Positions 1 to 12,848 of a stretch of DNA of 64,000 nucleotides are shown piece after piece. The notes beneath the pieces were generated by a model, which saw nothing but the letters and a program-made list of their open reading frames with translations, was not told where the DNA came from and did no database searches. The DNA comes from Certhia americana (taxonomy: Eukaryota > Chordata > Aves > Passeriformes > Certhiidae), in assembly GCA_018697195.1 (NCBI GenBank), contig CM031857.1, positions 65,628,636 to 65,692,635 on the forward strand. Direction: 5' to 3'. Position numbers and translations under genes: made by a program. Position 1 is the first letter of the stretch. Each line of letters begins with the position of its first letter.

Positions 1-2544
1 ATTTTGCTGTCAGCCATCGTTCAATAGAGCGTCTGACTGTATTCTTAAGAAGACCATGATGGTAACCAAATGGGTTGCATTTTGGATCACTTTTATGCTT
101 TGACTTAGAAGATGATTAATCTTGCAGATTTTAAAGAGAAGTTAAATGCAACTACTGCCAAATGTTCAACCACTGAAGACATTCACGGATTCAGATGTTT
201 TCTGGCAGGGAACTTATATCTATTCTAAGGGAAGACAGTGAAGTAAATCGTACCTAGGTCAGATTTTTTTTCATTGCACCCATGACTGATAGAAAATAGT
301 GGAAGGACAACAACTAATACCTGGTTAAGACCCTTTTCTTTTCTGAAAACCATCTTGCAGTAGTCTGAAATACCTTAAAGTAAGTTGTGGTTACACTAGC
401 TGGCATATAGAGCCAACAGCCCATTAGCCAGATGAAAATTGCTGCAATGTGACAGATGTTTGACTCCATTTCTGCCTGGAGGCTGGTGTAAACCAGTAAC
501 ATTAGTTCTTTGCCAGCTGGATAATATTCCTACCCTAGATATTATTTCTTGCTCAGGTAATTCAGTGACTGTCCATTCTTTGTTAGAAATGAAAGAAAAG
601 AATCAGCCCAGGCAAAAGGTAATTAATCTTATTAAAACATACCAAAACACAACAACTGGAACTCATTACACTAAAACAAGATTGAGCTTCTGGTCTCAGT
701 TTAATTCCTTGAAGATAAATGCCCAGAAGTAAGCACTTTTATCCCTGTGGAACATTTATTAAAGCTCTTAAAAGAGAATCAACAATTGAGAATCAGCAAA
801 AAGTCCAAATCACTAATTTGAACCATGCAGAAGTATTTTAGGTCACAACTAATGAATCTGACATGGTAGGGTGTAGAAAATTGTGATAAGTGTATTCGTA
901 GTATATTAAACAAACAGTCCACTCAGTAACAAATATTTGGGAATATTTCTTAAGTCAAATATACTTTCCTTGCAATAGCAAAATAAAACTAATAACATAC
1001 AAATGTTTTTATTTATGCATACCAATTTTCTGAGCAAACTCCTATATTAGCATCTTTCACCTCAGTCTTTTTGAGGTCAACTACATCTGGTAGTTACATT
1101 GAAAAGTAAAATTCTTAATTTTCCCTGTAGCCACCTTCTTCTCAATATAAAATCAATAACTATTATTTATGATAGTTTTCAAACTCTGCCTTCAGTATTT
1201 AGCTAGTATTACCATATTTATATCACAAACACATTCCAGCAACTCAGTTAAAACAAAATATAGGAAACTTTTTTTTACTGACTTCTGCTGTAATGAACAA
1301 ACAGAACAAAACCTCCTCTTCCTTCCCCAGAAATCATCTAAATTAAATGCCTTGTCAGCCTGATTCTAGGTGATATGACTGTCAAGCAAACAAAAAAAAA
1401 TTAACTAGCATATGCACTCAAAAGCAACTTTTGTTCACTGGTACAGAACCAGAGCCATTTTCAGACTCCCAGGAACATGTGCAACTACATAAGCTATACA
1501 ATTATAAAGATGTTCTTAGGAAAGTAATATTTGAAGAGTAACAAAACTCATAGTTTATTCGACCTGCATATAAAACCATTGAAGTATAATACATTTATCA
1601 CATTAAAAATGCATCATTAAAATTTAAAAGCAGGTGCAGTTACTCAATAAGCTAATGGTATAGTCTGAAGACTCCACTCAAGATTGTATTGTTGAATTCC
1701 CATTGGGATAAAACAGAGAGAGAAAAACAGAGGGAAGGAATTGGAGTGACCTTGCACCAAGGTGTTAGTGCCTGATCCTATGTTTCTGGTAGACTGTGGT
1801 TGAGCTCCACTCTGAGGATCTTTAAAGCACTGCATTTTGTCAGCTCTGAGTGGATGCATGTTACAAGTGGGCATGAAAAAAAGCAACAGACATAATCTAC
1901 AGAGGCATCTGTTGATGACTCTGCATGACAATAAGCCAAAGACAATCTGCTGAAGGAAAGGAATTAATAGACATAAACAGGAAAATAATAAAAATTGAAA
2001 CCAGTGATAGTTTTCGCCCAATATTTTGAAGAACACATATATTCATAACATGAACTTGTGCAATTCCTGGAGAAGGTGAATAAGTGAGGGGATTTCCACT
2101 TTACATAGTATAGAAATTAGTGGCCTTCTTAAAGAAGCATCTGCGTTTTCAAGAAGTTCAATCTTGTTTAAGAGTTCCAGGACAAATTTATTTCATTTAA
2201 CTAAAAGTTTAAATTCAAAATCCATTCTAATTTTGTAAAACAACCATTTGTTTGGCTTCACAGATATAAGACTCTTGCCAGATGGAGCACATCACAACTC
2301 CCTTTAGCCAGGGGTTTGCACTGTGGGAGTGTGTATATAGATCACAGCTAGTTTAGCTGGGAACTTCGCATCTCCACTGTTTGACATTTAGGATATTGTC
2401 CTTTGCTCTGAACTTAATCTAAAAAGAAATTTGTTTCAAATCCCTCCATGGTGTAAATGGATCCATGCACAGTAAGTGGGGAAATTGAGGGATCCACCTC
2501 CAAACTGCAGCATGAGGACAGTGCTATGTAACCAAGACACTTGA
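1..2544. other. Unique AT-rich non-coding DNA
   Basis: No recognisable gene, repeat family or RNA is visible. The longest open frames are 97 codons at 439-732 (plus) and 130 codons at 1644-2036 (minus). Neither resembles a known protein, and neither has a convincing splice or promoter context. Frames of this length are expected a few times by chance in 64 kb of AT-rich DNA. Only short A runs (for example around 1390) break the sequence. Confidence 0.6.
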
Positions 2545-2600
2545 CTTCAGTAGGGACTACATTTGGGTGCATTCTCATTGCAGGCAAAACTTAAGTTGAT
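2545..2600. repeat. Possible fragment of an old amniote interspersed repeat
   Basis: The stretch around 2550-2580 contains ttgacttcagtagggactac. It resembles the 'gacttcagtgggacta' block I know from a widespread but decayed reptile/bird/mammal interspersed repeat. A second possible fragment of similar style is at 10.5 kb. I cannot name the family with confidence, and the match is too short to exclude chance. Confidence 0.22.
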
Positions 2601-2961
2601 TAATTTAGATGATTGTAAAATACTTGTTGCCTTGAACCTTGTGAATATTAGCGAGTTTCTCTGTTCATGTCATATTTTTGAAGGAAAGAAAAGTAGATCT
2701 GGGCTGGAGAGGCAGAAATGATCCAAACTGATAGTGGTAGGCTATCTACCAGGCAGCAGCATTCTTTTCAGGAAAAAAAGAGCTGAAAAACAGTGTGGAC
2801 TTAAAAGCTGCATTTCAGTTCAGCCTGTGCTCAAAGTATTGGTGCATAAATGCCCACGTGTTTTTGAGGTCTTCTTTATTTAGGATAGAACTGCAAGGAT
2901 GGAGGCTACATAGTGCCAGGTAACACTTAGGGGTTTATTCACAGATCAAGTTTACAAATAG

Positions 2962-4985
2962 TCACAGAATCATTTAGATTGAAAAACACCTATAAGATCA
3001 TAAAATCCAACAGTAGCACAGACCAAGTGCTACTGGTCCACCAAGTCCATATCTAAACGTCTGTAACAAGTCTGCCACTCAGCCATGTTTATAAGTGCCA
3101 CATCCACACGTTTTTTAAATGCCTCCAGGGATATGACTTCACCACTTCTCTGAGAAGCCTTTACCAATGCTTTACTGTACTTTCCGTGAAGAATTTTTTC
3201 CTAATACCTAATCTAAACCTCTTCTGGCACCTTGAAGCAATTTCCTCTTTTCCTATCACTTGTTACTTGGGAGAAGAGACTAACCCCCAACTTGCTGCAA
3301 CTTCCAGTGGTTGCAGAGAGTGGTAAGATCTCAAGTTCCCATGGCTCATGTTCAAACAGCCATCAACCAGCACTTGCTGGCTTTTCCACCAGGCAACTGC
3401 CCAACCATTCACCCCCCAGCCAGTAATACTGTGTGGGGTTGTTGCGACTCAAGGGCAGGACCTGACATATGGCCTTGTTGCGACTCATGCAATTGGCCTT
3501 GGCCAATCTAGCCTGTCCAGATCCCTCTGCAGAGCCTTCCTACCCTCCACAGGTCAGCACTTCCAGTTGGTGCTGTCTGCAAACTGAATATGTACTCCAT
3601 CCCCTTTTCCAGATCATTGATAAAAATATTCACCCCAATACTGAGTCCTGGCAAACCCCTCTTATGACCAGCCACAGTCTGGATTTACTTCTATTCACCA
3701 CTCCCTGGCCCTGGCCATCCAGCCAGTTTTTTGCACAGAAAAGTGTACTCCTGCCCAAGCCATGAATGCCCAGGTTCTCCAGGAGAATGCTCTGGGAAAG
3801 GGTATAAAAGTCCTTAGTAAAGTCTGGGTAGACAGCACCCTACAGCTTTTCCTTCACCCACTACGCAGTTCAAAGTGCCATAGAAGGAGAGCAGGTCACT
3901 CAAACAGGATCTGCCTTTCATGAACACATGCTAGCTGGATCCAGTCTCCTGGTTCTCCTGTACATACCGTGTGATGACATGCGAGACAAGCTGCTCTGTG
4001 ACCTTTTGCCTCACTAGGGTTGAACCGGTCTGTCATTCCCTGCATCCCTTCAGACTCCTCTTGGAGTTACATTTGCTAACTTAGAGTAAACTGGGACCTC
4101 CACAGTTTGGCAGAATTTCTGGTAAATGATTGAAAGTGACTTGGTAAGCACTTATGCCAGCTCCCTTATTAGCCTTGGATGGATCTCCTCTGGCCTCCTA
4201 GACTTGTGTGTGTCTGTGTGTTGTAGCAGGTTGCTGACCATTTTCCCTTGGATTCTATGAACTTAATTCTGCTCCCCATCCCTGTCTTCCATCTCAGTGG
4301 GCTGGGAACCCCAAGAACAACTGGTCTGACTAATAGTAAATACGGAGGCAAAGGAGGCGTTAAATACCTCAGGCATTTCGTCACCCTTTGTTACTCCTCC
4401 TGCATCCACTAAAGAAGGGAGAGTCTCTTCAGCCCTCCTTTTGTTGCTCACTTCTTTATAGAAATATTTTTAAAATGTTCCTTATGTCAGTAATCAGATA
4501 AAGGTCTAGCTGAGCTTTGGATCTTCTAATTTTCTGTCTGCATAATTTCACAACATCCTTATAGTCCTCCTGAGTGACTTGCCCTTTCTTCCAAAGTTCA
4601 TAAACTCTCCTTTTTTTTCCTGTGTTCCAGACAAAGCTCTCTGTTCAGCCAGGTCATGTTCTTCCTTGCTGGCTGATCTTTCAGCACATGGGTATGGCCT
4701 GCTCTTGCACTTTTAAGATTTGCTTTTTGAAGAATGTCCAGCTTTCCTGGACTGCTTTGTTCTTCCGGACTGCCTCCCAAGGGACTCTATCAACCAGACT
4801 CCTACCCAGCCAAAGCCTACTCTCTGTAAGTGGGAGTTCTACTGACCCCCCTTCTCACACCACCCACCAGTCCTTCTCTGTTTGCAAACACCAGATCCAG
4901 TCAGGTGCCCTCCCTAGTTGGCTTAGTCACCAGCTGTGTCAGGAAGTTATCTTCCACACACTTCAGGAACCTCCTAATGAAGTGG
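2962..4985 (-). mobile_element. CR1 LINE, 5'-truncated, about 2 kb, inactive
   Basis: Read on the minus strand, this follows the avian CR1 ORF2 and 3' end over about 2 kb. It begins within the segment ahead of the reverse transcriptase (about 4985-4450), passes the conserved stretch EVFNASFASVFT at 4335-4370, runs through the reverse-transcriptase body (about 4260-3560) and ends at a CR1-type terminus, cacagaatcat, at 2962-2972. CR1 copies itself by target-primed reverse transcription, and most copies are 5'-truncated like this one. The catalytic box, normally FADD, reads FADS at 3572-3583, so the second metal-binding aspartate is lost. About 350 bases expected between roughly 3345 and 3400 (downstream of the catalytic box in the element's sense) appear deleted. 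Stops and frameshifts are frequent. Family identity is firm; the exact subfamily and 5' border are not. Confidence 0.93.
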
Positions 4986-7900
4986 CAGGTCTAAAAAGAA
5001 TAAAGAAATATGTTTATCTTTTGTTCATTTTTTCAGCTGGCATCTGATAAAAATAAAGAAAAATAAATGCCACTGTTGACAAAAAGGAAGTGAAGAGGAA
5101 GGAGGTAAAAATAAAGAATTTTAAAATATTGTTTCAATCCTTCTGCAGATTATTGGGCATTTTGTCAGTGATCAATAAAATTTTACGATCCCCCAATATT
5201 GGCTCAAAAAGCTTTGCAATGTCTGTAAGGCATTATGAAACGTGAAAGTTTTATAAAACATCAAGCTCCCACAGCTTCCAAACACACTTAAATAGTGGGG
5301 CATTGCAGTGGAAGTCAGAAGCCTCTGTAGGAAATGTGCAAGGAGCTTTTTACAAAAAATAGCACAGCACTGTGGGACCATTCACTGGGTGATAGGAAAA
5401 TATGTCTCCTCTCCTGCCTCTTCTGAAACAACTGTCCTCAGTGAAAGATGAAGGGCTTTTTGGGTCCTGTTTCTTCAAACATGCCTAAACAGGAATATGC
5501 AGAAGTAGCAAATTAAGTGCAGAAATACATTATTCATGTATATGTATGTATGCATTACGGAAATTGTCTCCTTCATTGAGCAAAGCTTTGTCTTGGAATT
5601 GATATGGATATACACCCTCTGAATGTAGGCCACACAGCGTCAGGTTATACTGCTTACAGCACCATCTCACTGTGCAAAGAGAAAAAAACAAGGCAAAATG
5701 TCACAGACTCAAATCCTACTGCTGAAAAGTGGTGTGCTAAATGCTGCTTAAGTGAAACATCACCTGAAGGCCTGCAAAGAAGAAAATTTTTGAGGTGTAA
5801 ATTCCTTAAACATAGTTGGCACACATGACCCAAACATAAAAATATCTGAGGTATGCACACCTGAAGTATACATATGCGCAGTGGTATGTATGTACCTTAT
5901 GGCGCAGTGATGCACATGCTCTTTCTCCGTATGAAAATATTGTGCAAGATTCAAACTTAATGATGCAATGCATTTGAATATCTTGATGAACTTACACTTT
6001 AAAAAAAACTCAGTTAATATTTCCAGAAGCAGATGAACTCTCAGTATAATTAGAAGTTCAAAAAGATCACTATTGAATCCAATATGTTGCATATTTCTTG
6101 AATTTCACTGGCAAAGTACACTGCAAATTGGCCCAGAACTCATTATCAGTTTGGGGGTTGAAACTGTCATTCATTTTCTGCCAATCAAACAAGGAAACTT
6201 AGTTTGGTATGCTCTTAAGTTTTCTTTCAACATAAATGAAATAGTTAATTTTTCAGTATTTGTTGTTCATTATTCACTAAGGAAAATTATCTGTTTTATA
6301 ATTTATCATTGATGTTCTATTTATGTACTGTGAGTAGTTGTCATAGTTTGTTTTTCATCTTTCAAAAATTAAAGATGAACTACTTCTTTTGTTGTTATCC
6401 ACAAATGAAAGAAATGAAAACTTGTTCCTCAGGTTCTAAATCTATATGTTTGCACTCACAATATATTTCTCTCAAAAGAAGTCACCTTCATTATGAACTT
6501 TCCCCAGTTCCTGGTTTACTGCTTAATATATTAAATAGTATATTTAGGGGAACACTACATAACTGAAAATTTGCATTATGTCATTAATATATTTTCAATA
6601 ATGTTGCATATTTAACAGTCTTCAAATATTTTCATCAGAACTTCTCCAAAATAGAAGTAAAGACTTATAGACAGATACATTTATTCACAACTCAGTTTCT
6701 TTTTAATTGCTACTCCTTTTGACTTTTGAGTCTTGTCCTTACAACAGTTAGTTGTTAAAAAAAAAATCCACCAGGTGTTCAAATTCGTAAACATAGATAA
6801 ATTTTGCAGCGTGTACAGAAAAAGCTGATGAATATTCTTACCACAAGTTCATGTCCATATGTTTAGACACTCTCCAGCTACAGTATTTTATGTATAGGAA
6901 GTTCTAGGTTGAGCAGTCTCTCCTATGGATGACATTGCAGAGCCTATTCAGGGGCATAAGCATACACAACCAGGGAAATCTTCAGTGTCTTGAATTATAG
7001 ATTGCCCACACAAAGTTGGCTGACATGATGCAGGAAGTGCAGAAGACCACATTCTTTCTGACCAGTAGCCAAAGGAAGGGTTACCCCAAGGAACTAAAAA
7101 GGCTCCATCTGCAGCTGTCATTAGGGAATAAAATCTTCCCACTTATATTCAAAGAAGATCATATAGAGTACTTTGTCTGCAAACTGCACGTCAACTTCTT
7201 GAAGCCGTACTGAAAAACTGATTTGGGAAGATATGCAAAATTTTCAGGTGTTTAAAAAACCTCACACAAGCCTGACTTCAGTGAAGAACAAAGATGCCAA
7301 GATCCGCTGTGAATTTGTCTTCCAGTTACCTGCTTTAAATGCATGCAAGTTCTAAATTGCATCATGTTTGTATTATGTGTAGAAACTATGATCACTGAAG
7401 CCCAAGGGTAAAGTCAGCCATGTCCACCATGACCATGCTTGCTACAAGCCCAGCTGTCTGATAACTGTAGTGTAGTAGGGGAATGCTCAGACAGGAGAGC
7501 CTGAGTGGATCCATGTCTGAATTTCAGTATGAAAATTATTGGAAGATACCATGTAATAAGAAATCAACCCATGTGCTTATATGGCTCCCTGATGTCTCAA
7601 ATCACTTTTTTCATTGATGAGGTGTGAGACTGGGCAATTATTGACAAGCATTTGGAGCAACAAAAGATATTTTGAGCATAGCATTGAGAGAATGATTTAG
7701 AAGTGTTTGACATTATATTTAAGTATGGTTGATAACTGGTGATAACAATTGGTGATAACATTACCAACATGCCTCTTTTCTTTAAGCACTCAAGATGTAT
7801 AGGAGTTAGGCATGTAAGCAACTTGTTTCAGGAAATACAGACAGAAGTGGACGTCTCAAGCAGAAAGTGAGTTGACCCCACAGGGAAAAACAATCTGTTA

Positions 7901-9357
7901 AGAACCCAAAACTCTTGGCAGGCAGCCCAGACCCATATCTTTTCTTAGATAAAATTCTTCACAATGTACAACTGAAGGGAATGTTAAAGGAAATTAAAAC
8001 CCCGGATTGTGATACTAAAGCTTTTTATTTGAGTTCCCAACTAATTGCTTACAGACATTGTAGTAACAAGTCAGGGCATTTACCTGTGTTTCAGTAAACA
8101 GTACAACAGCCACAAGAATACCATATTCATTAGTCTCTGGGGTAGTAAAATATTATTATCTTCAATTTCAGTGTGTACAGTATCATTTACAAAACAATTG
8201 TGTAGTACAGACACAATAATAATTTGCAAGGCATAGGATTCCTTCTTGAAAACACGCAGTATTAACTCCCCTATGATTAAGGAACTGGTTTGACTGGGTG
8301 TACAGAAAATGTTTCGCAACATGGATATTTGAAAAAATAAGTTAAAAAGCTCAAGGACATCAAATTCCATACCACAAGTGTAAAATAAGTTTTAGAATGT
8401 GGCTACACAGGTTCCAGAGTGAACTCAGCACAAATTTTGTGAATGCTCCAATAGCAGAGCGATTTTTCCCATAAAAATAATTGCCAACAAACACATCCTA
8501 GGAAGTCTCACAATCCCCACACAACACAAGGCACAATTTGGATTGGAAGAATTGTAGTAACTGGGGCACACCCTGGGTATTTATCTGAGAATTCTACACT
8601 TACTCACACAATAGATTTTTTTCTGCATAATTATTCAGTATTATTTACTTCAAAGGTGGCTTTTCCTAAGCTTTCAAACAGTTTTGGGTGGACTACATAT
8701 TAATAATGTTCTGAAATATACAATCTCCTCCAAAGGGATGCAGTTACAAACTATAATGAAATAGAGTTACAGACTGTATTTAGCCCCAGTGGGCCGAACA
8801 TGGATACTCCTGTCCCATTTTACAGTTAAGCAATGATTGGACTCTCTGCCAATGAGGTTTTGGAACTCTTTGTTTTGTTTTCAAAATAGTTTGCATTCTA
8901 CAAATTTGTAGTTTTGATGATTAGTATAGGTTTTTTGTATTGAAAAATATATTTTCACAGTTAAGGGATTTTTTTTTTTTCTTTATGTAAATTTATCAGT
9001 GGTAGTAAATTCTGCAGTTCAGTTTTGATAAATGTCTGCAGTGGGTTTTAAACAGACAAGGAAGAAAATATCATAAGTAATTTTGGATTGATTTTAACTT
9101 GCATCACATATGTCCATTTTTAATAACACTACTAGTAACATCCAGTTCTACAAGAGAGAGAAACTGATGTGTTTAGTAACTCCTGTTTCTAAAACTCTGG
9201 AGATGAGAAGTGGGGAGCAAGGAGTCTATCTGAAATTTAAGTTGCTCTTTTGTAATATCTGCTACTCAGATACTGTCTTTTGTTTCAGTTGGAGCTTTAT
9301 AATGTTTTTGTACTTATCCTTATAGTGACAAGTAAAGACAAATCATTGCTTCTGTTA
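4986..9357. other. Unique non-coding DNA
   Basis: Nothing coding is recognised in this 4.4-kb stretch. Open frames reach 110 codons (5760-6092, minus) but have no family resemblance. A small imperfect triplication of ggtgataaca lies at 7727-7764. The segment at 8790-8850 contains cccattttacagttaag, faintly MIR-like, but this is not enough to call a repeat. Confidence 0.55.
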
Positions 9358-9490
9358 TATAAATGGGGAATTTAGGCGAAGAGAGGGATAGAGGGATTTG
9401 CTCAAGGTCACTCGAGCACTCTAAAATAATGCTGGAAAATGAATTTTTCTACTCCCAAGCTAACAAGTTATTAAATCACATTTCCTCTCA
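9358..9490 (+). mobile_element. MIR SINE fragment
   Basis: The stretch aligns by eye with the core and 3' half of MIR. An 'aatggggaatttaggcgaagag' type block stands where MIR has its 'gaggaaactgaggc' run, followed by gatttgctcaaggtcact (MIR: gacttgcccaaggtcac). The degraded '...aagc...ttaa...ctgcctctc' end matches tttcctctcag. MIR is an ancient tRNA-derived SINE mobilised by L2-type LINEs and shared across amniotes, so this copy is very old and inactive. Confidence 0.72.
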
Positions 9491-10514
9491 GTGTGGTATT
9501 ATACTCCAATTTGAATTTGGAGGGGGGGGGTATAGACTACTTTTGCTGTTTGTAGCTGAAGGCATGCAGAAAGATGGAAAGGAATGGAAGGAAGATGTTA
9601 ACAATGAAAGAAAGGTCTTCTCTTACTGCTAGAATGAAAAAAAACATGCTATAAACAAGTTTCATTTCATAATACAGAGAAGGCAGAGCTATCTCATGGC
9701 ACGAAGTTTCTGTATGCAACAGAAAAATATTAATGCCCATTCTCTCAAGGATGCTGCCAACATATATCAGCTTACTACCTTGCATGAGGCAAATTTCCTT
9801 TCAGCCTGGCATTTAGTTATCGGTGTCAGTCTGAGTATATCAGTGATCCATGTTATGGCAAAAAGATAACATGATTGATTAATGAGATTTAAACACAACA
9901 GGGCACTTGAAAACATGTGGGTGTAAATTCACTGAGAAGAGGGGGCAGACCTGTGTTCATTCTGTACCTGTTCCCTCCCTTCACAGGAATGAGAAGCCAC
10001 CACCAGGCTGACACAGTGGGCACAGTGGTCCCAAAACCTAACCCCCTTTATTCTTCAGAGAGTCCAAATCTTAATCGAAGCACACACAAACTTTCCTTGT
10101 GGTACTTAGTGATGTATTTGCAACAACTATCTGGGAAGATCTGGATTTGGGAGAAGGAGAAAAGATGTACAGCCTTGTACATTAAATATTTGGATATGTT
10201 TGCCTTTCCTTTGTCCTCTTACCTTACATATGTCATTTGTTCTCTGACAATGTGAACTTTATTTGAAGTCTTGTCAAGCCCTGCTTGTGTTTTACAGAGA
10301 GAGAACCATGTGGACACAAATGGGGTCTGTGGATGCTCCTCAAGGGATTGGAAGGGAGACTGTTTCTCCTCTTTTCCTTAGAGGAGAAACTACACCCATT
10401 TACTTCAGGTTTGGTTTAGTTATTTAGAGCTAACTTCTATATTTGAAGAACAAGACAGAAAAAAAAAAAGAAAAGAAAAATAATTTAGTTCAGTTCTATG
10501 AATAACTGGGCACT
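9491..10514. other. Unique non-coding DNA
   Basis: No gene or repeat family is recognised. A run of eight or nine G at about 9520-9530 is unusual locally. The 112-codon open frame at 9917-10255 (plus) has no recognisable domain and sits in ordinary sequence, so I do not call it a gene. Confidence 0.55.
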
Positions 10515-10615
10515 TATAATTTAACAGCCCAGTTCTGATCCGAGTAAAACAGTAATTCCCTTGAAGTTGGTGAAATGGTGCTGGATTTACCTCAGGGCAG
10601 GATTTGGCCCCCCGC
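10515..10615. repeat. Probable old amniote repeat fragment (family not named)
   Basis: The block ends in cagggcaggatttggcccc at about 10594-10612 and contains ttcccttgaagttggtg. These are weathered versions of phrases (ttcccattgaagtcaatg; gcaggatttggccc) that recur in an old interspersed repeat of birds, turtles and other amniotes. Near its start, cagcccagttctgatcc is a rough complement of the end block, which would fit a short element with inverted ends. Only about 100 bases are visible. Confidence 0.4.
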
Positions 10616-10696
10616 TAGTGATCCAGCTATTAATAGATTTGCATTGAGAAAAATCATTGAATAAAATAATTACCTGTCTTGTCAGTGGAACTGTTC

Positions 10697-10724
10697 TTTT
10701 TTTTTTTTTTTTTCTTTTTTTTTT
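10697..10724. repeat. Poly-T tract
   Basis: A run of 17 T, one C and 10 T. It gives the minus strand a lysine-rich translation in a 72-codon frame that is not a gene. It may be the reversed tail of a retroposed sequence, but no source element is recognisable beside it. Confidence 0.9.
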
Positions 10725-12434
10725 AAATGTCCTACATAAAATTCTTAGACCAAAATTCAAAGCAATGTAGAATAAATTAATTAATTGGGGAATTAATTGG
10801 GCCATGTTGCCTTTTTTAAAACTAAGCTGTGTTTTAGTTATATTTTGTTATGTGCCCAAAGGCTCCTGGGCATGGATGGCCTATAAATACAAATGGATAA
10901 CAGATCATTAAGAGTAAAGCTACCACAAAATAGTTTCTTGTTTTCTCCATACAGGTCTGAGAGCAGTAACAGTGGAGTGGTAGTGAAGAAACAGCTGGGG
11001 CTGTGAGAAGATGCTATGGAGAAGATTGTTTTGCCAACAGAGATGACTATGTTTCAACTCATTGTTCTTTCCCACCTCCTCCTCCTCCTCCTGCAGCCTC
11101 CTCCCCAGTCCTTCACTGACTTTTCATCTTTGTTCATGGTTGGCAGCATAACGTAGCTCCCATTTCCATCCTGCTTACATTCTCTGTGATGTGATTTCTG
11201 CAGGAGCTGATCTCAGGTAGCTGCTCCTTTTAGTTTCTTCTCTTAGGCCTGAAACCCTCCTTGTCAACTTTGTTTAACCTCAGCTCCACCACACCCACAA
11301 ATGCTGTGTAGAGCAAAAACCCATAGCTCTGCAAGCTCCATCTTTTTTTTTTTCATGCTTCCCTCTCTTTTTTCAGCTATATATTTTATTGTTTTTTCAG
11401 GAAGTATAAAAACATATCTTACATTTTAAAATAAATAGTTAAAAAGAATCTTTTGATTTTACCAATTCTTGATGTAAAAAACCCACCTGGCATTTTGACA
11501 GCAAATGATTAAAAGCCTTTCTCAGTATTTTACAAGCAAATATGAATTTTAACAAGATAACTAAACTTACAGAAATGAAATATTCTATTGTTGTCTAATG
11601 CTAAACTAGCTGTCAAGTTTGAGACACTTGCAGTTAGTGTTAGGAATGATTAGAATGAAGATATGTTAAAAAGAAATACAGGCCAGGTTTCGCTCATGTG
11701 TTGTAGATATAAAATTCAGATTTATAGACTCTTTAGATGACACCAGCAATAAAGTGGTGATTTTGTTCTGGGATTTTACATTCTGCTCCACAGATTAGTA
11801 TATATCATATGCCTACATTTGTGTTTTAAACATTCTAGTTCTTGAAGTACTTTCAAGTTAAGGTATGAGGGAACTTTGTTAAGAATGGGTTGTCAGGAAT
11901 GCTGGAATAATTAACTGAAAAAATGATTTTTTTGTAAACTTCAAGAAGAGATAATGAGAGAAAATGTAGGCTTGAAGAGCCATTGGAGAGAGAGAGGCAG
12001 AAAGGTCAGGAACCCAAACAGCTTTCTGAGGAAGATGTGGAAAAGGAGTGAGAAGGATGGACTACTGTTTAAAACTGCATATGAAAGGAATAAAGCTGAT
12101 GATTAAGTGCAAGGACCTGGATAAACTGTGATCCACTGAAATAATAAGAGACAGTAAGACTTCTTCACCTAAACATAGGTAACAATGACAGACTAGGGCT
12201 GAAATAACATTGATATCCTTCCCTCACCATTGCTCCCTTTAATGCGCTTTCTAATCACTGTGAAGAATACTGGCATCCTCTCTCTCAGTCAGGCCCATAA
12301 TCCCAATGTCACTGATGGCTAAGGTATCATTAACCTTCCAGCAAAACCTTCCACAAGTCTAGCAGTTCCTTGTTGTGTCTTTGCTGCATCTCAGCATGCA
12401 AATCTTCCACTCCCTTGTGTAGCCAGGTACACAC
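10725..12434. other. Unique non-coding DNA with a short (CCT)n tract
   Basis: No gene is recognised. A six-unit CCT microsatellite lies at 11075-11092, inside a pyrimidine-rich stretch to about 11110. A T run is at 11342-11353. The rest is ordinary AT-rich sequence. Confidence 0.55.
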
Positions 12435-12848
12435 TCCTGAGGAGTGGCTGAGGGACTCTGGTGCTGTCTAATCTGGAGAAAAGGACTCTCATGGAAGACC
12501 TTATCACTCTCTACAGTTACCTGAAAGGAGGCTGTAGTGACGCATAGGTCAGTCTCTTCTCTCAGGTAACAAATTACAGGTCAAGAGAAAAGGGCCTCAA
12601 GTTGTGCCAGGGGAACTTTGTATTAGGAAAAAAAATTCCTTCACTGAAACAGTGGGCAAGCATTGGAACAGAATATCTAGGGAAGTGGCAGAGTCCCCAT
12701 TACTTGGAGGTGTTTAAAAGATGTAGATTTATCATTAAATATGAATTAGTGTTGTCTTGGCAGTGCTGGATTAATAGCTGGACACAGTGATCTGTTGGAC
12801 ACAATGATCTTAAAGGCCTTGTCTAACCTAAAAATTCTGTGATCCTAC
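12435..12848 (+). mobile_element. CR1 LINE 3' end
   Basis: This is the 3' terminal part of a CR1 copy on the plus strand. Diagnostic blocks in order are: an 'ctgaggagtggctgaggga' type block, tctggagaaaaggactc, a 'tctctacagttacctgaaag' type block, agtccccattacttggagg, and the terminal taaaaattctgtgatcc. These correspond to the bird CR1 order '...gagctgaggga...ctggagaaaaggaggc...ctctacaactacctgaaagg...ccctggaggtgtt...attctgtgatt'. The copy is 5'-truncated and diverged, with no intact frame. Confidence 0.9.

Noticed and set aside
1644..2036. 130-codon minus-strand frame as a membrane protein
   Set aside because: Hydrophobic stretches come from A/T-rich codons. There is no family resemblance or gene context, and its length is within chance expectation.
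4622..5047. 141-codon plus-strand open frame
   Set aside because: It lies antisense to the CR1 copy at 2962-4985 over almost its whole length.
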